Assembly: GCA_035299065.1 (NCBI GenBank)
Contig: DATGXI010000041.1
Coordinates: 1 to 45,077 of the forward strand
Length of the DNA: 45,077 nt
Reading direction: 5' to 3'
Source: DASPJQ01 sp035299065
GTDB lineage: Bacteria > Bacteroidota > Bacteroidia > Flavobacteriales_D > UBA2798
The translations under genes and the position numbers were made by a program. Of the stretch, positions 7,534 through 16,209 are shown in pieces. The first letter of the stretch is position 1, and the number at the start of each line of letters is the position of its first letter. The notes under the pieces are model-generated. The model made no database searches. It saw only the letters and a list, made by a program, of their open reading frames with translations, and was not told where the DNA came from.

Positions 7534-8037
7534 ATGGCGAAGAAAAAAGCAACAAAAAAATTAACGGTTAAAAAACCAGCGGCAAAAAAAACGGCAACTA
7601 TAGCAAAGAAGTCAGCAACAAAAAAAACCGCGAATGCCACTTTAAAAACCCAAAAAACAACAGTAAACCCATCCGACTTCATTAAAAAAGCAGTTACAGG
7701 CGATGCGCAAAAGGACAGCTTTACCATTCTAAATATGATGGAAAAAGCCACAGGTGATAAACCTAAAATGTGGGGGAGTTCTATTATTGGTTATGGTGAT
7801 GTGCATCTGAAATATGACAGCGGACGTGAACTGGACTGGTTCAAAATTGGTTTTTCGCCCCGCAAAGCAAATTTAACACTGTATGTTCTAAACGGATCAG
7901 CAGAACAAAACGCGCATTTAAGTAAACTGGGAAAATTCACTACTGGTAAAGGATGTTTGTATATAAAATCATTGGCCGATGTTGATCAAAAGGCATTGGA
8001 AGGCGTTATAAAATCGGCTTTAAAGAAAAAGTCCTAA
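7534..8037 (+). CDS. DUF1801 domain protein with histone H1-like lysine/alanine-rich N-terminus
   Basis: A 167-residue protein. Residues 1-42 are almost only Lys, Ala, Thr and Val (AKKKATKKL, KKPAAKKTATIAKKSATKK), a low-complexity basic tail like histone H1, AlgP or Hc1. Residues ~48-165 are a DUF1801 domain with the conserved MWGSSIIGYGDVHLKYDSGR and FKIGFSPRKANLTLY blocks. The tail would be expected to bind DNA or RNA non-specifically (inference); its Lys codons are nearly all AAA, so slippage-prone A-runs are frequent. It follows another DUF1801 gene by 49 nt. Confidence 0.85.
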   Translation: MAKKKATKKLTVKKPAAKKTATIAKKSATKKTANATLKTQKTTVNPSDFIKKAVTGDAQKDSFTILNMMEKATGDKPKMWGSSIIGYGDVHLKYDSGRELDWFKIGFSPRKANLTLYVLNGSAEQNAHLSKLGKFTTGKGCLYIKSLADVDQKALEGVIKSALKKKS

Positions 8038-8060
8038 AAAATTTCAGATAGAGAAATTTT
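8038..8060. terminator. AT-rich hairpin between convergent genes
   Basis: AAAATTTC (8038-8045) pairs with GAAATTTT (8053-8060) around a 7-nt loop directly after the DUF1801 stop codon. The stem is AT-only apart from one pair and there is no clean T-run, so its strength as terminator is doubtful. Confidence 0.35.
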
Positions 8061-8105
8061 AAATAAAGAGATATGCATCTTTATCCAGTATCTTTCTATA
8101 TGAAA

Positions 8106-9158
8106 TTAGTCCCTTTTTCCCATTTCGTTTAGCAATTTAAAATGAAGCTTTATGCCTTGTAAAAAGCGCACTTCGCGCATAGGAATGTTGTACAATTTCA
8201 AATGCGTTCTGATGATTTTACTTAAGGCAGGATAATGCACATGTGAAACATGGGGAAACAAGTGGTGAGCTACATGGCAATTGAAACCACCAAAAAAGAA
8301 AAGAGCCAGCCTGCTCTGCGTGTGAAAATCTACCGAAGATACAACCTGGTGAACCTCCCAGCTGTTTTGCAGGGTGCTGTCATCAATAATCACCTCGGGT
8401 TGACCGCTAATGTAATGCGACATGGTAAAGGTAAACACCAGGAAAACAGAAGCCACAACATGCATGCACAGGAAACACATAATGTAAGTATACAGTGAAA
8501 ACGGACCGGTCATATAGGGTAAACCAATGAGCAAGAACAGGTAGATTAATTTGTGTACAACGTTAAGCAACACCTGGTTCCTGAATTTTTTGGTGTCCAA
8601 TGTATTTCCTTTCCGCGTAAAGTCTTTAATAAAAATCCAAAACAGGGTATACACGGCATACAAAGGCAATGCATAAAATGCCTGGAACCGATGATATTTT
8701 TTATACGGTTGCGATTCGCTGTAGCGCAGCAATTTTGTATTGATGAGATCAGGGTCACGGTGAGGAATATTGGGGTAGGGGTGATGTTCTTCAACATGCC
8801 GTTTGCGCCAGAGGTAACCGTTTAACCCCTGAAGCATAAAACTCATGTAATATAAAATATAATTTACCTTTTTGTTTCTTGAAATGCTGTTGTGTGAAGC
8901 GTCATGCGCAACATTAAATGCTGTAAGCAACATACCAAATCCAAGAATAAGGTAAGCCATTGCAAGTATAAAAGGGTTTGAAGAGTACAGTATGGTTGAA
9001 TAAGCCCATGTAATTATACCCCCAAGTAAAATGGTCTTAAACCAGAAATTTATACCGGCATATGATCCGTTTCGTTTGCTTTTTAAATAAGCATACACAT
9101 CTTTACTCAATTCTTTGAAAAACGATGCTCCCTGTGGTTTGAATTTTAAATCGCTCAT
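8106..9158 (-). CDS. Membrane fatty acid desaturase (tandem copy 2)
   Basis: A 350-residue integral membrane di-iron desaturase that should insert a double bond into an acyl chain of lipid or acyl-CoA. The three histidine boxes are present: HDASH (85-89), HVEEHH (121-126) and HVAHHLFPHV near residue 300. Hydrophobic segments at about 42-82, 165-180 and 200-245 give the usual four-helix topology. The gene starts 2 nt after the stop of the desaturase at 9161, so both are one operon. The proteins share the same N-terminal layout but only moderate identity, suggesting an old duplication with different regioselectivity (inference). Confidence 0.9.
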   Translation of the reverse strand: MSDLKFKPQGASFFKELSKDVYAYLKSKRNGSYAGINFWFKTILLGGIITWAYSTILYSSNPFILAMAYLILGFGMLLTAFNVAHDASHNSISRNKKVNYILYYMSFMLQGLNGYLWRKRHVEEHHPYPNIPHRDPDLINTKLLRYSESQPYKKYHRFQAFYALPLYAVYTLFWIFIKDFTRKGNTLDTKKFRNQVLLNVVHKLIYLFLLIGLPYMTGPFSLYTYIMCFLCMHVVASVFLVFTFTMSHYISGQPEVIIDDSTLQNSWEVHQVVSSVDFHTQSRLALFFFGGFNCHVAHHLFPHVSHVHYPALSKIIRTHLKLYNIPMREVRFLQGIKLHFKLLNEMGKRD

Positions 9159-9160
9159 AG

Positions 9161-10246
9161 TTAAACAGTTTTAGGGTTACCCATAATTTTTAAAAACCTG
9201 AAATGGCTGGCAAGTGCATTTACATAACTCGTTTCATTGTATTTCACATTAAACTCGTTACATGTTTCACGCATGATGTAAACCAGTTTGCGGTAATGTA
9301 CATGGCATACTGTTGGAAATAAATGGTGAATAGTGTGCGCATTGAATCCGCCCACAAAAAAGTGGAAGAAGCGACTTGATGCGCTGTAATCAAGATTAGA
9401 TTTTAATTGCAGGCTTACCCAACTCATGCCTGAAGCCTGGGCTTCTTCATGCGATAAATGGTGTGCAAGGTCAACCTGGTGGTTGCACGACAACACAAGC
9501 ACAATAATAAGCGACATGCAAAAATGCATAATCAAAAATGCGAGCAACACTGATCCGAAGCTACAACCGGTAATTAGCCAGGGGTAAATCAGGAATAAAC
9601 TAAAATAAAAGCATTTTGAAAAAACGTACTTGAGTTTTGCTATTACAGGAACCTTCACTTCAATGGTGCGATCGGTTTTACCAAACGCAGCCATAACATC
9701 GCGAAAAACCACAAAATTCAAGGTATAGAACAGGTAAAGAAGTGGCGCATACAAAAACTGGAAACGGTGGAATTTTTTTACGGGTTCATGTGCATGCAAC
9801 CGCAACCATTTATTTTGAATCACGTCAATATCACTTTCTTCAACATTCGTATACAGGTGGTGCGATTTCAAATGATAGGTTCGCCACACAAACGGGTGGT
9901 TGCCTAAAAGCGGAAAGCTCATAGCGTAAAAAAGCCGGTTGAGTTTTTGATTGGTAAAAAGTGTGTTGTGTGCAGCATCGTGCGCCACGTTAAAAATTAT
10001 GCCCAATACAAAAAGCCCGCTTAACACGTACCCTGCAATTAATTGTGTTGTGCCACCATTTTGTGGTGATGAAACAATCATGTGATAAGAGAATGCAAAC
10101 CCGGTATAGTAAAAAGCAAATTTAAACCAGAAATACAGGTTGGCTTTTGTGCCACCGCTTGCTTGTTTTAAATGATGAAATACGCGTTGATGCAGAATTT
10201 TGTAAAAAGCATCCGAATCATCTTTACTGAAATTTATTGCCTTCAT
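9161..10246 (-). CDS. Membrane fatty acid desaturase (tandem copy 1)
   Basis: A 361-residue di-iron desaturase with histidine boxes HDAAH (89-93), HLKSHH (125-130) and HTIHHLFP near residue 315. The frame is open to a TTG at 10294 (377 residues), but the ATG at 10246 gives an N-terminus that lines up with the neighbouring paralogue and lies 18 nt after a near-consensus -7 element (CACATTTG on the minus strand) with a TTG 20 nt further up. It is the first gene of the pair with 8106-9158. Likely involved in adjusting membrane lipid unsaturation. Confidence 0.88.
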   Translation of the reverse strand: MKAINFSKDDSDAFYKILHQRVFHHLKQASGGTKANLYFWFKFAFYYTGFAFSYHMIVSSPQNGGTTQLIAGYVLSGLFVLGIIFNVAHDAAHNTLFTNQKLNRLFYAMSFPLLGNHPFVWRTYHLKSHHLYTNVEESDIDVIQNKWLRLHAHEPVKKFHRFQFLYAPLLYLFYTLNFVVFRDVMAAFGKTDRTIEVKVPVIAKLKYVFSKCFYFSLFLIYPWLITGCSFGSVLLAFLIMHFCMSLIIVLVLSCNHQVDLAHHLSHEEAQASGMSWVSLQLKSNLDYSASSRFFHFFVGGFNAHTIHHLFPTVCHVHYRKLVYIMRETCNEFNVKYNETSYVNALASHFRFLKIMGNPKTV

Positions 10247-10402
10247 GTTTTTAAAGTTTGAACCAAATGTGGGTTGTTGGCTCAAGGTGTTCAAAACACA
10301 GGCTATATAACTGATGCTATTGTAATTTGTTTATAAACGCAGATAATTGATAAACAAGTGCTTAGTTAAAATAAAAATGATGTGAAATAGTGATTGACCG
10401 AA

Positions 10403-11218
10403 CTATTTCATGTGCGGTAAAACATGATCCTGGAGCAGTTTTTTAAACTCATCAAACTTTATCATGTTGGGTCCATCGCTTAGCGCTTTATCGGGATTTC
10501 GATGCACTTCAAAAAAGAAGCCGCGTACGCCTACTGCCGCTGCGGCTGCTGCTAAATACGGAGCATATTCACGGTTACCACCGCTGGCACCACCTAAACC
10601 ACCTGGTTTTTGCGTGCTGTGCGTTACATCCATGACAACAGGATAACCAAATTTTTTCATGTCAACTAAATTGCGGTAATCAACCACAAGGTTATTATAA
10701 CCAAACATGGTTCCGCGTTCGCATAACATGATGTTTTTGTTTCCGGTGCTTTCCACTTTCTTAATGGCAAATTGCATTTCAACTCCGCTCAGGAATTGTG
10801 CTTTTTTAATGTTGATGACTTTACCGGTTTTTCCAGCTGCTAACAGTAAATCGGTTTGGCGACACAGGAATGCAGGGATTTGTAATATATCCACATGCTC
10901 GGCTACAATTGCGGCTTGTTGGCTTTCGTGTATATCGGTTACAACCGGTATTTTATACGTATCGCGAACTTTTTGTAGAATTTTTAACCCGCTTTCCATT
11001 CCACCACCACGGTATCCTTCAACACTTGTGCGGTTGGCTTTATCAAAACTGGCTTTAAAAATATACGTGAAGCCCAGTTCCTCAACCAGTTTTTTTAAAT
11101 TTTCAGCAAGGTCCATAACCATTTCTTCGCCCTCAATAATGCAGGGGCCCGCCATGATAAAGGGTTTTGATTTTAGTGCTTCAAAAAAATTGCTCATACT
11201 ATTTGCGGGATGGTTCAT
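10403..11218 (-). CDS. kdsA: 3-deoxy-8-phosphooctulonate (KDO-8-P) synthase
   Basis: A 271-residue TIM-barrel enzyme condensing phosphoenolpyruvate with arabinose-5-phosphate to KDO-8-phosphate, for lipid A inner core. Diagnostic blocks: FIMAGPCIIEGE (20-31), FKASFDKANRTS, VVTDIHESQQA, IPAFLCRQTDLL, GNKNIMLCERGTMFGYNNLV and MDVTHSTQKPGG. Cys26 in AGPC marks the metal-dependent class (the metal-independent class has Asn there). Start at 11218 or at the internal ATG at 11197; both precede the conserved domain. A TAAATTTG promoter box lies at 11265-11272. The isomerase that makes its substrate is encoded at 13495, two genes away on the same strand. Confidence 0.96.
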   Translation of the reverse strand: MNHPANSMSNFFEALKSKPFIMAGPCIIEGEEMVMDLAENLKKLVEELGFTYIFKASFDKANRTSVEGYRGGGMESGLKILQKVRDTYKIPVVTDIHESQQAAIVAEHVDILQIPAFLCRQTDLLLAAGKTGKVINIKKAQFLSGVEMQFAIKKVESTGNKNIMLCERGTMFGYNNLVVDYRNLVDMKKFGYPVVMDVTHSTQKPGGLGGASGGNREYAPYLAAAAAAVGVRGFFFEVHRNPDKALSDGPNMIKFDEFKKLLQDHVLPHMK

Positions 11219-11264
11219 TATTTTAGTTGGCCGGAGTTTGCCAGGAATTTCTTTGCCTGGACTA

Positions 11265-11272
11265 CAAATTTA
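11265..11272 (-). promoter_or_regulatory. -7 promoter element TAAATTTG upstream of kdsA
   Basis: Exact TAnnTTTG match on the minus strand, 46 nt before the kdsA start. The leader would contain a small hairpin (CCAGG 11241-11245 with CCTGG 11256-11260). Confidence 0.5.
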
Positions 11273-11320
11273 AGGAAAACTTTACACACAGGTAAGAAAC
11301 TTAAATACCAGGCTTCACGC

Positions 11321-12679
11321 TCATTCTAACTTATTCCCTTTTTTATCAATATACATTTCGGTTATATGTTCCACATTCATTTCGTCCAAAACAAAAAGTT
11401 GTACTTTGGCTTTCCCGTTTTTAAAATCTTCTGCCGATATGTATTGCAAAGGAATTACTTCTTTACCTGTTTTGTCAAGATAACCATAAAATACATGTTC
11501 ATTGCCAAGTTCATCAACCATACCGCTTCCCTGAACAATGGCCAGGCCATCTGAAAAATTTTGTACACTAACATAATTCAGTGTTGTGTCAATCATTAAT
11601 TTTCCTTTTGTGTCCATGTAACCAAACTTTCCACCTTTTTTTGATCGAACCCATGCCAATGTTTCTGAAAAAATTCCAATTTGAGCATAAGCAGGCGCAA
11701 CAACTTCATTTCCTAAAGAGTCAACGATGCCCTTTAAATGTGAAATTTCTACTACCGAATAACCTTTATACCTTATTTCGTTACCCAAATCATCATAATA
11801 GGTTTGGTAAACCGTGTCGTACCTGGCAGGTATAAAAATTTCATCACTTACCATATACATCCCATATTTTTCAACGTATTTTTTCCCCCGGAAACCGTAT
11901 TTTCCGTTCTCGCCTTTAAATGCAGATAATTTACATGAACGGGTTGAGTTTATACTTATATAATAATTTTTAGTTTCAATATTTCCCGCACCAACCAGGT
12001 ATAATAATTCTTTGCCGGTTTTAAAATAGTCCTGGGTTGGCTGATACTTTACCGGGACAATTTCTGTACCTGTTTTATCAATAGCGCCAGCTATATGCGC
12101 CATATCAGTTAGTATATTCCCATTTTCATCGGACAGGTACGCGTGTATGGTTACTTCTGCCAATCCATTCGAAAAAGCCCCAACTCCACCCGAATAATTT
12201 AAAACAGTGTCAATAACCAGTTTCCCGCTTTTATCAATATACCCTTTGCCATGGTTATAAGAACCTGTGGCCGCAAGCCCTTCCGAAAAATTACCTATTC
12301 CATAATAAATTGGTTTGAAAATTTCCTTACCCGACTTATCAATAAATCCTGTTTTGTAATTCTTTTCCACGCGTGCATACACGCCTTGTCCGTCAGTTGT
12401 TTTTAAAAGGTCTGTGGTGTATTCAAAATCGGTAATAAGGTTGTAATTACCAATTTCTTTTCCTGTACTGTCCAATAAATAGTAAGTATGGTCTTTTCTG
12501 ACTTTTATAAGGTAATTTCCCACGTAATCGTGGTAATCATAAATGGGTTGTACAACAATATTTCCCTTACTGTCTTTAAACCCGTATTTATATTCATCGT
12601 TATGAAAAGAATACAAATTTTGTGTTCGCGCAGGAAGTAGTAAGAGGCAAATAAAAAATAAGGTGACGGTTGTTTTCAT
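11321..12679 (-). CDS. Exported WG-repeat protein
   Basis: A 452-residue protein with a Sec signal peptide (about residues 1-19, LLLPARTQ) and repeated WG/KWG-type beta units: YGFKDSKGNIVVQPIYDY, TGFIDKSGKEIFKPIYYG, KGYIDKSGKLVID, FGYMDTKGKLMIDTTLNY, YGYLDKTGKEVIPLQYI, each followed by an FSEGLA/FSDGLA turn. Such repeats are common in Bacteroidota and Firmicutes and are probably protein- or surface-binding; no enzymatic activity is indicated. It sits between kdsA and a T9SS-tailed protein but shows no functional link to KDO synthesis. Confidence 0.85.
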   Translation of the reverse strand: MKTTVTLFFICLLLLPARTQNLYSFHNDEYKYGFKDSKGNIVVQPIYDYHDYVGNYLIKVRKDHTYYLLDSTGKEIGNYNLITDFEYTTDLLKTTDGQGVYARVEKNYKTGFIDKSGKEIFKPIYYGIGNFSEGLAATGSYNHGKGYIDKSGKLVIDTVLNYSGGVGAFSNGLAEVTIHAYLSDENGNILTDMAHIAGAIDKTGTEIVPVKYQPTQDYFKTGKELLYLVGAGNIETKNYYISINSTRSCKLSAFKGENGKYGFRGKKYVEKYGMYMVSDEIFIPARYDTVYQTYYDDLGNEIRYKGYSVVEISHLKGIVDSLGNEVVAPAYAQIGIFSETLAWVRSKKGGKFGYMDTKGKLMIDTTLNYVSVQNFSDGLAIVQGSGMVDELGNEHVFYGYLDKTGKEVIPLQYISAEDFKNGKAKVQLFVLDEMNVEHITEMYIDKKGNKLE

Positions 12680-12757
12680 CCAGTTGTCATTTCGCTGTGC
12701 TGCTTAACATAACGCACATCATTTTACCAGTACTGTTTGAAGGATAAAAGTAAACAA

Positions 12758-13411
12758 TTAATGTTTAACCAGCTTATAGCGCACGCTTGTGTCATTGGCC
12801 TGAACGGCAACAATGTACAAGCCCGGAATCCATTGCTGGCAGTTGATGGTGGTTTCACCTTTACGCACAAAGGGATTGGTATAAACTATTTTACCTTTTG
12901 AGTCAAACACCTCAATCAGGCAATGTTCACAGGCAACCGGTATGTTAACAGTAAATACATTGATTGCTGGGTTGGGAAAAGGAACCATTCCTTCCAATAC
13001 ATTTTCACGCGCTGGATACGTGTCATCCAGGTGATCATTTGTTATAATGGTTGAGGGTTTAAACCGTATTTGAAAATGCACCGTTCTTGTGCCATATATA
13101 TTATAACCTTCAGCCCGGTAAACGCCTTCTTTTTTTAACCAACAGTGAATGGGGCTCATGTATGGGGCGGTAAGGTGGGCCACTAGCGTGTCATTGCGGT
13201 AAATATTTACCCAGTCAATATAGTCAGGAGAAGGGCCGTAACCGGTTAATTTGCAAGAGTCGCCCTGGTTTAATTCAAACACAACCGTATCAGAAAAATA
13301 AGGTGTAAAATAGTAATGCGTTTGGGCCAATACCGAAAAGGCAACTGGCCCGCCTTTTGAAAAACCAGTAGCCGATACCAGCAAGAGGGTTATGGCTGTA
13401 AGTACACGCAT
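12758..13411 (-). CDS. Secreted protein with T9SS type A C-terminal sorting domain
   Basis: A 217-residue exported protein: signal peptide (residues 1-18, up to GFSKG), a short beta-rich region of about 110 residues, and a C-terminal sorting domain beginning PFPNPAINVFTVNIPV, with LIEVFDSKGKIVY and ending GLYIVAVQANDTSVRYKLVKH. The Cys pair in ACEHC is close to the start of that domain. The tail directs passage through the type IX system and anchoring or release at the cell surface. The N-terminal part is not recognised and may be an Ig-like fold. Confidence 0.85.
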   Translation of the reverse strand: MRVLTAITLLLVSATGFSKGGPVAFSVLAQTHYYFTPYFSDTVVFELNQGDSCKLTGYGPSPDYIDWVNIYRNDTLVAHLTAPYMSPIHCWLKKEGVYRAEGYNIYGTRTVHFQIRFKPSTIITNDHLDDTYPARENVLEGMVPFPNPAINVFTVNIPVACEHCLIEVFDSKGKIVYTNPFVRKGETTINCQQWIPGLYIVAVQANDTSVRYKLVKH

Positions 13412-13494
13412 AGGATTGCCTATAACGGTAAAAACGTATAAATATTACAAATGAATTTAATTATCTGAAAAAATCATGTGCTGTATATAACAGG

Positions 13495-14448
13495 CTATTT
13501 GATGCTATACAACTGAACTACGCCTTCAATTTTACCTTTCTTAGTCACCAAAAGTGTGGTTATTTTCATTTCGCTCATTAAATCCTCGGCTTCGGCCATT
13601 TTCATTTCTTTGACAACGGCTTTTGGATTTTTGGTCATGATTTGCGATGCTTTCAGTTTAAAGAATTTATCGCCATGTTTTTCCATACTCCTACGTAAGT
13701 CTCCATCGGTAATAATACCTTTTACGGTATTGCTGGCGTGAACTATAGCGAGCCCTAACCTGCCTTTTGTCATGGTGGAAATAACGGCACTCATACTACT
13801 GGTTTCACTTACCAGCGGTAAATTATCACTGTACATAACTTGCCCAACGGTTGTGAGTAGTTTGCGTCCCAAACTTCCGCCCGGGTGATATTTGGCAAAA
13901 TCTTCGGCTTTAAACTTGCGAGCGTTCATCAGGGCAACAGCCAATGCATCACCCATGGCCAGGGTAGCAGTTGTACTGGCCGTTGGTGCTAATTCAAGGG
14001 GACAGGCCTCCTTATTTACGTGTACATTTAGCCATGCCTGAGCATTTTGCACCAAAGTTGATTTTTTTACGCCTGTAATGGCAATAATGTAATTACCATT
14101 TGATTTTAAAAAAGGAATAATTTGCAGCAGCTCTTCGGTTTCTCCTGAGTAGGAGATCAAAATGACAACATCATTTTTTTGCACCATGCCTAAATCGCCA
14201 TGAAAGGCTTCGGTGGGATGTAAAAATACCGATGGGGTTCCTGTACTTGCAAGTGTTGCGCTTATTTTTTTACCAATGATTCCTGATTTACCAATACCGG
14301 CAACAATAACGCGCGATTTTGATTTTAAAATGGCATCAACACATTTGGAAAAGTCTTCGGTTAAGTTTTTACTTAATTGGGAAACGGCTTTTGCTTCAAT
14401 GTCAAAAACGGTTTTGGCTGATGCGATATGATTTGAATGTTTGGCCAC
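13495..14448 (-). CDS. kdsD: KpsF/GutQ-family arabinose-5-phosphate isomerase
   Basis: A 317-residue enzyme converting ribulose-5-phosphate to arabinose-5-phosphate, the substrate of KdsA. An N-terminal SIS domain (about 40-170) carries VIVAGIGKSGIIGKKI, ISYSGETEELL and CPLELAPTASTTATLAMGDALA; the family block YHPGGSLGRKLL follows at about 190, and two CBS domains occupy about 205-317. Length is slightly below the E. coli enzyme (328). The start is a GTG preceded by a perfect TATCTTTG promoter box at 14473-14480. The encoded step sits two genes upstream of kdsA on the same strand. Confidence 0.94.
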   Translation of the reverse strand: MAKHSNHIASAKTVFDIEAKAVSQLSKNLTEDFSKCVDAILKSKSRVIVAGIGKSGIIGKKISATLASTGTPSVFLHPTEAFHGDLGMVQKNDVVILISYSGETEELLQIIPFLKSNGNYIIAITGVKKSTLVQNAQAWLNVHVNKEACPLELAPTASTTATLAMGDALAVALMNARKFKAEDFAKYHPGGSLGRKLLTTVGQVMYSDNLPLVSETSSMSAVISTMTKGRLGLAIVHASNTVKGIITDGDLRRSMEKHGDKFFKLKASQIMTKNPKAVVKEMKMAEAEDLMSEMKITTLLVTKKGKIEGVVQLYSIK

Positions 14449-14472
14449 GGATTAATACTCGCTATATTTTAT

Positions 14473-14480
14473 CAAAGATA
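14473..14480 (-). promoter_or_regulatory. -7 promoter element TATCTTTG
   Basis: Exact TAnnTTTG match on the minus strand, 24 nt before the GTG start of the KpsF-family isomerase at 14448. Confidence 0.55.
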
Positions 14481-14677
14481 CAAACCAATTTCATGTGAAT
14501 CACGGTTTTTTTAGAACGCAAATAGTCATAATAACATTGATTTTGACAAACATACAGTGATGGGTAATTGTTACGCAATTTGATTAGATCACCGCTTTCT
14601 TTAACACACTATGAGAATCACGCGCATGCCCACCGACAACGAAGAACGATACGCTTTGTTATTCTGGCACAACGTTC

Positions 14678-15973
14678 TTAATTCGCCTTCTCCAGTAACT
14701 TTAGCATATCCTGCCCAATGTCTTTCCTGTAATATTTTTTATCAAACTTTACAATATCGGCATTATACACACTGCGTGAAATGGCGGTATCCAGGTCTTT
14801 GGCAACCGAAGTGATGGCCATTACGCGGCCTCCGTTGGTTACAATTTCACCGTTTTTATGTTGGGTACCTGCATGAAACAACAAGGAGTCGTTGATCAAA
14901 TCCATACCGGTTATTTTTTTGCCTTTGTCATAATCATTTGGGTAACCACCTGCCACCAGCATAACGGTTGCCGCGCTGCGTTCGTCAATTTCAATATCGC
15001 GTTCAGACAGGGTTCCGGTTGCAACACCTTCAAACAAATCAATTAAATCAGATTTCAAACGGGGCAATACAACTTCAGTTTCGGGATCGCCCATGCGGCA
15101 ATTGTACTCAATCACATACGGTTCGCCCTTTACACTAATCAGACCAAAGAAAATAAATCCTTTATAGTCAATTCCCTCGCTTTGTAATCCTTTAATGGTG
15201 GGTATAATTATGCGGTTGTCAACTTTGTCCATAAACTCAACATCGGCAAATGGCACAGGTGAAATAGCCCCCATACCGCCTGTATTCAACCCTGTATCGC
15301 CTTCCCCAATGCGTTTGTAGTCTTTGGCCTCAGGCAAAACCTTATAAGATTTCCCATCTGTAATGATGAAAACTGAAACTTCAACGCCTTTCAAAAACTC
15401 TTCAATTACCACTTTTTCACTTGCAGCGCCAAACTTTTTGTCCTTCAGCATTGCTGAAAGTTCTTTTTTAGCATCATCAATTTTATCAAGTATAACAACA
15501 CCTTTTCCGGCAGCAAGGCCATCAGCTTTTAGCACATATGGACCTTTTAGCACTTTCAAATATTCACAGGCAGCATCGTACTCATCGGCTGTGAATGCTT
15601 TGTATTTTGCAGTTGGAATGGCGTGGCGCTGCATAAACGCTTTGGAAAACTGTTTGCTGCCCTCCAATTGTGCGCCTGCTTTTCCAGGGCCAATTACCGG
15701 TATGTTTTTTAGATCTTTGTCAGCAAGAAAAAAATCATGTATACCAAGTACCAGGGGATCTTCAGGACCAACCACCACCATGGTTATTTTGTTTTCAAGC
15801 ACAAATTTTTTGATGCCTTTAAAATCGGTTGATTTCAGGTCAACATTGGTGCCGTATTTGTCAGTACCCGCATTACCCGGGGCTATAAAAAGTTTGTTGA
15901 GAATTGTGCTTTGCGCAATTTTCCATGCCAATGCACATTCCCTGCCGCCCGATCCTAAGAGTAAAATATCCAT
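14678..15973 (-). CDS. purD: Phosphoribosylamine-glycine ligase (GAR synthetase)
   Basis: A 431-residue ATP-grasp enzyme for the second step of de novo purine synthesis (phosphoribosylamine + glycine + ATP to GAR). Visible blocks: N-terminal MDILLLGSGGRECALAWKI, VVGPEDPLVLGI, YVLKADGLAAGKGVVI (ATP-grasp lysine), LNTGGMGAISPVPF, EYNCRMGDPETEVVLPRL and the C-terminal MLVAGGYPNDY. Length is normal for the family. It is monocistronic: a 33-nt-arm palindromic repeat (15993-16087) begins 20 nt upstream of its start, and the 229-nt gap downstream holds only the isomerase promoter. Confidence 0.97.
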   Translation of the reverse strand: MDILLLGSGGRECALAWKIAQSTILNKLFIAPGNAGTDKYGTNVDLKSTDFKGIKKFVLENKITMVVVGPEDPLVLGIHDFFLADKDLKNIPVIGPGKAGAQLEGSKQFSKAFMQRHAIPTAKYKAFTADEYDAACEYLKVLKGPYVLKADGLAAGKGVVILDKIDDAKKELSAMLKDKKFGAASEKVVIEEFLKGVEVSVFIITDGKSYKVLPEAKDYKRIGEGDTGLNTGGMGAISPVPFADVEFMDKVDNRIIIPTIKGLQSEGIDYKGFIFFGLISVKGEPYVIEYNCRMGDPETEVVLPRLKSDLIDLFEGVATGTLSERDIEIDERSAATVMLVAGGYPNDYDKGKKITGMDLINDSLLFHAGTQHKNGEIVTNGGRVMAITSVAKDLDTAISRSVYNADIVKFDKKYYRKDIGQDMLKLLEKAN

Positions 15974-15992
15974 GTAAATTCAGTTAAATTAG

Positions 15993-16087
15993 TTAAACAC
16001 TTAAGGGCACTTAAGAACACTTGAGATTACACGAATTTAAATTTTAAGAACCGGCTTATGTGTCCTAATGTGCTCTAAAGTGTTTAA
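15993..16087. repeat. Palindromic intergenic repeat, copy 1 (33-nt arms)
   Basis: Left arm 15993-16025 begins TTAAACACTTAAGGGCAC; right arm 16055-16087 ends CTCTAAAGTGTTTAA. The arms match as reverse complements at 26 of 33 positions, with a 29-nt loop. Each arm contains three ~10-nt units (CACTTAAGGG, CACTTAAGAA, CACTTGAG in the left arm). The same design occurs at 39435-39518. It lies between the divergent starts of purD and the Gfo/Idh gene. Confidence 0.75.
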
Positions 16088-16209
16088 ATGCGTTTAAGCT
16101 TAGTTAAAACTTGTTGTACAAATATGCCAAATGAATTGCCCTTACCGAAATTAGTTTATCAACACGAGCCATGATTTTGCCTGTAACAGCGTGGCAATGC
16201 CTAAAATTC

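Noticed and set aside
10707..11273. Plus-strand ORF of 188 codons opposite kdsA
   Set aside because: Complete antisense overlap with a conserved enzyme gene and no coding features of its own.
14611..14814. Plus-strand ORF of 67 codons starting in the gap downstream of purD
   Set aside because: Two thirds of it overlap the 3' end of purD in antisense and the rest has no recognisable protein features or promoter.
15363..15977. Long plus-strand ORF (204 codons) inside purD
   Set aside because: Antisense shadow of a well-conserved gene; its translation is Ser/Pro/Phe-rich as expected for the complement of purD.
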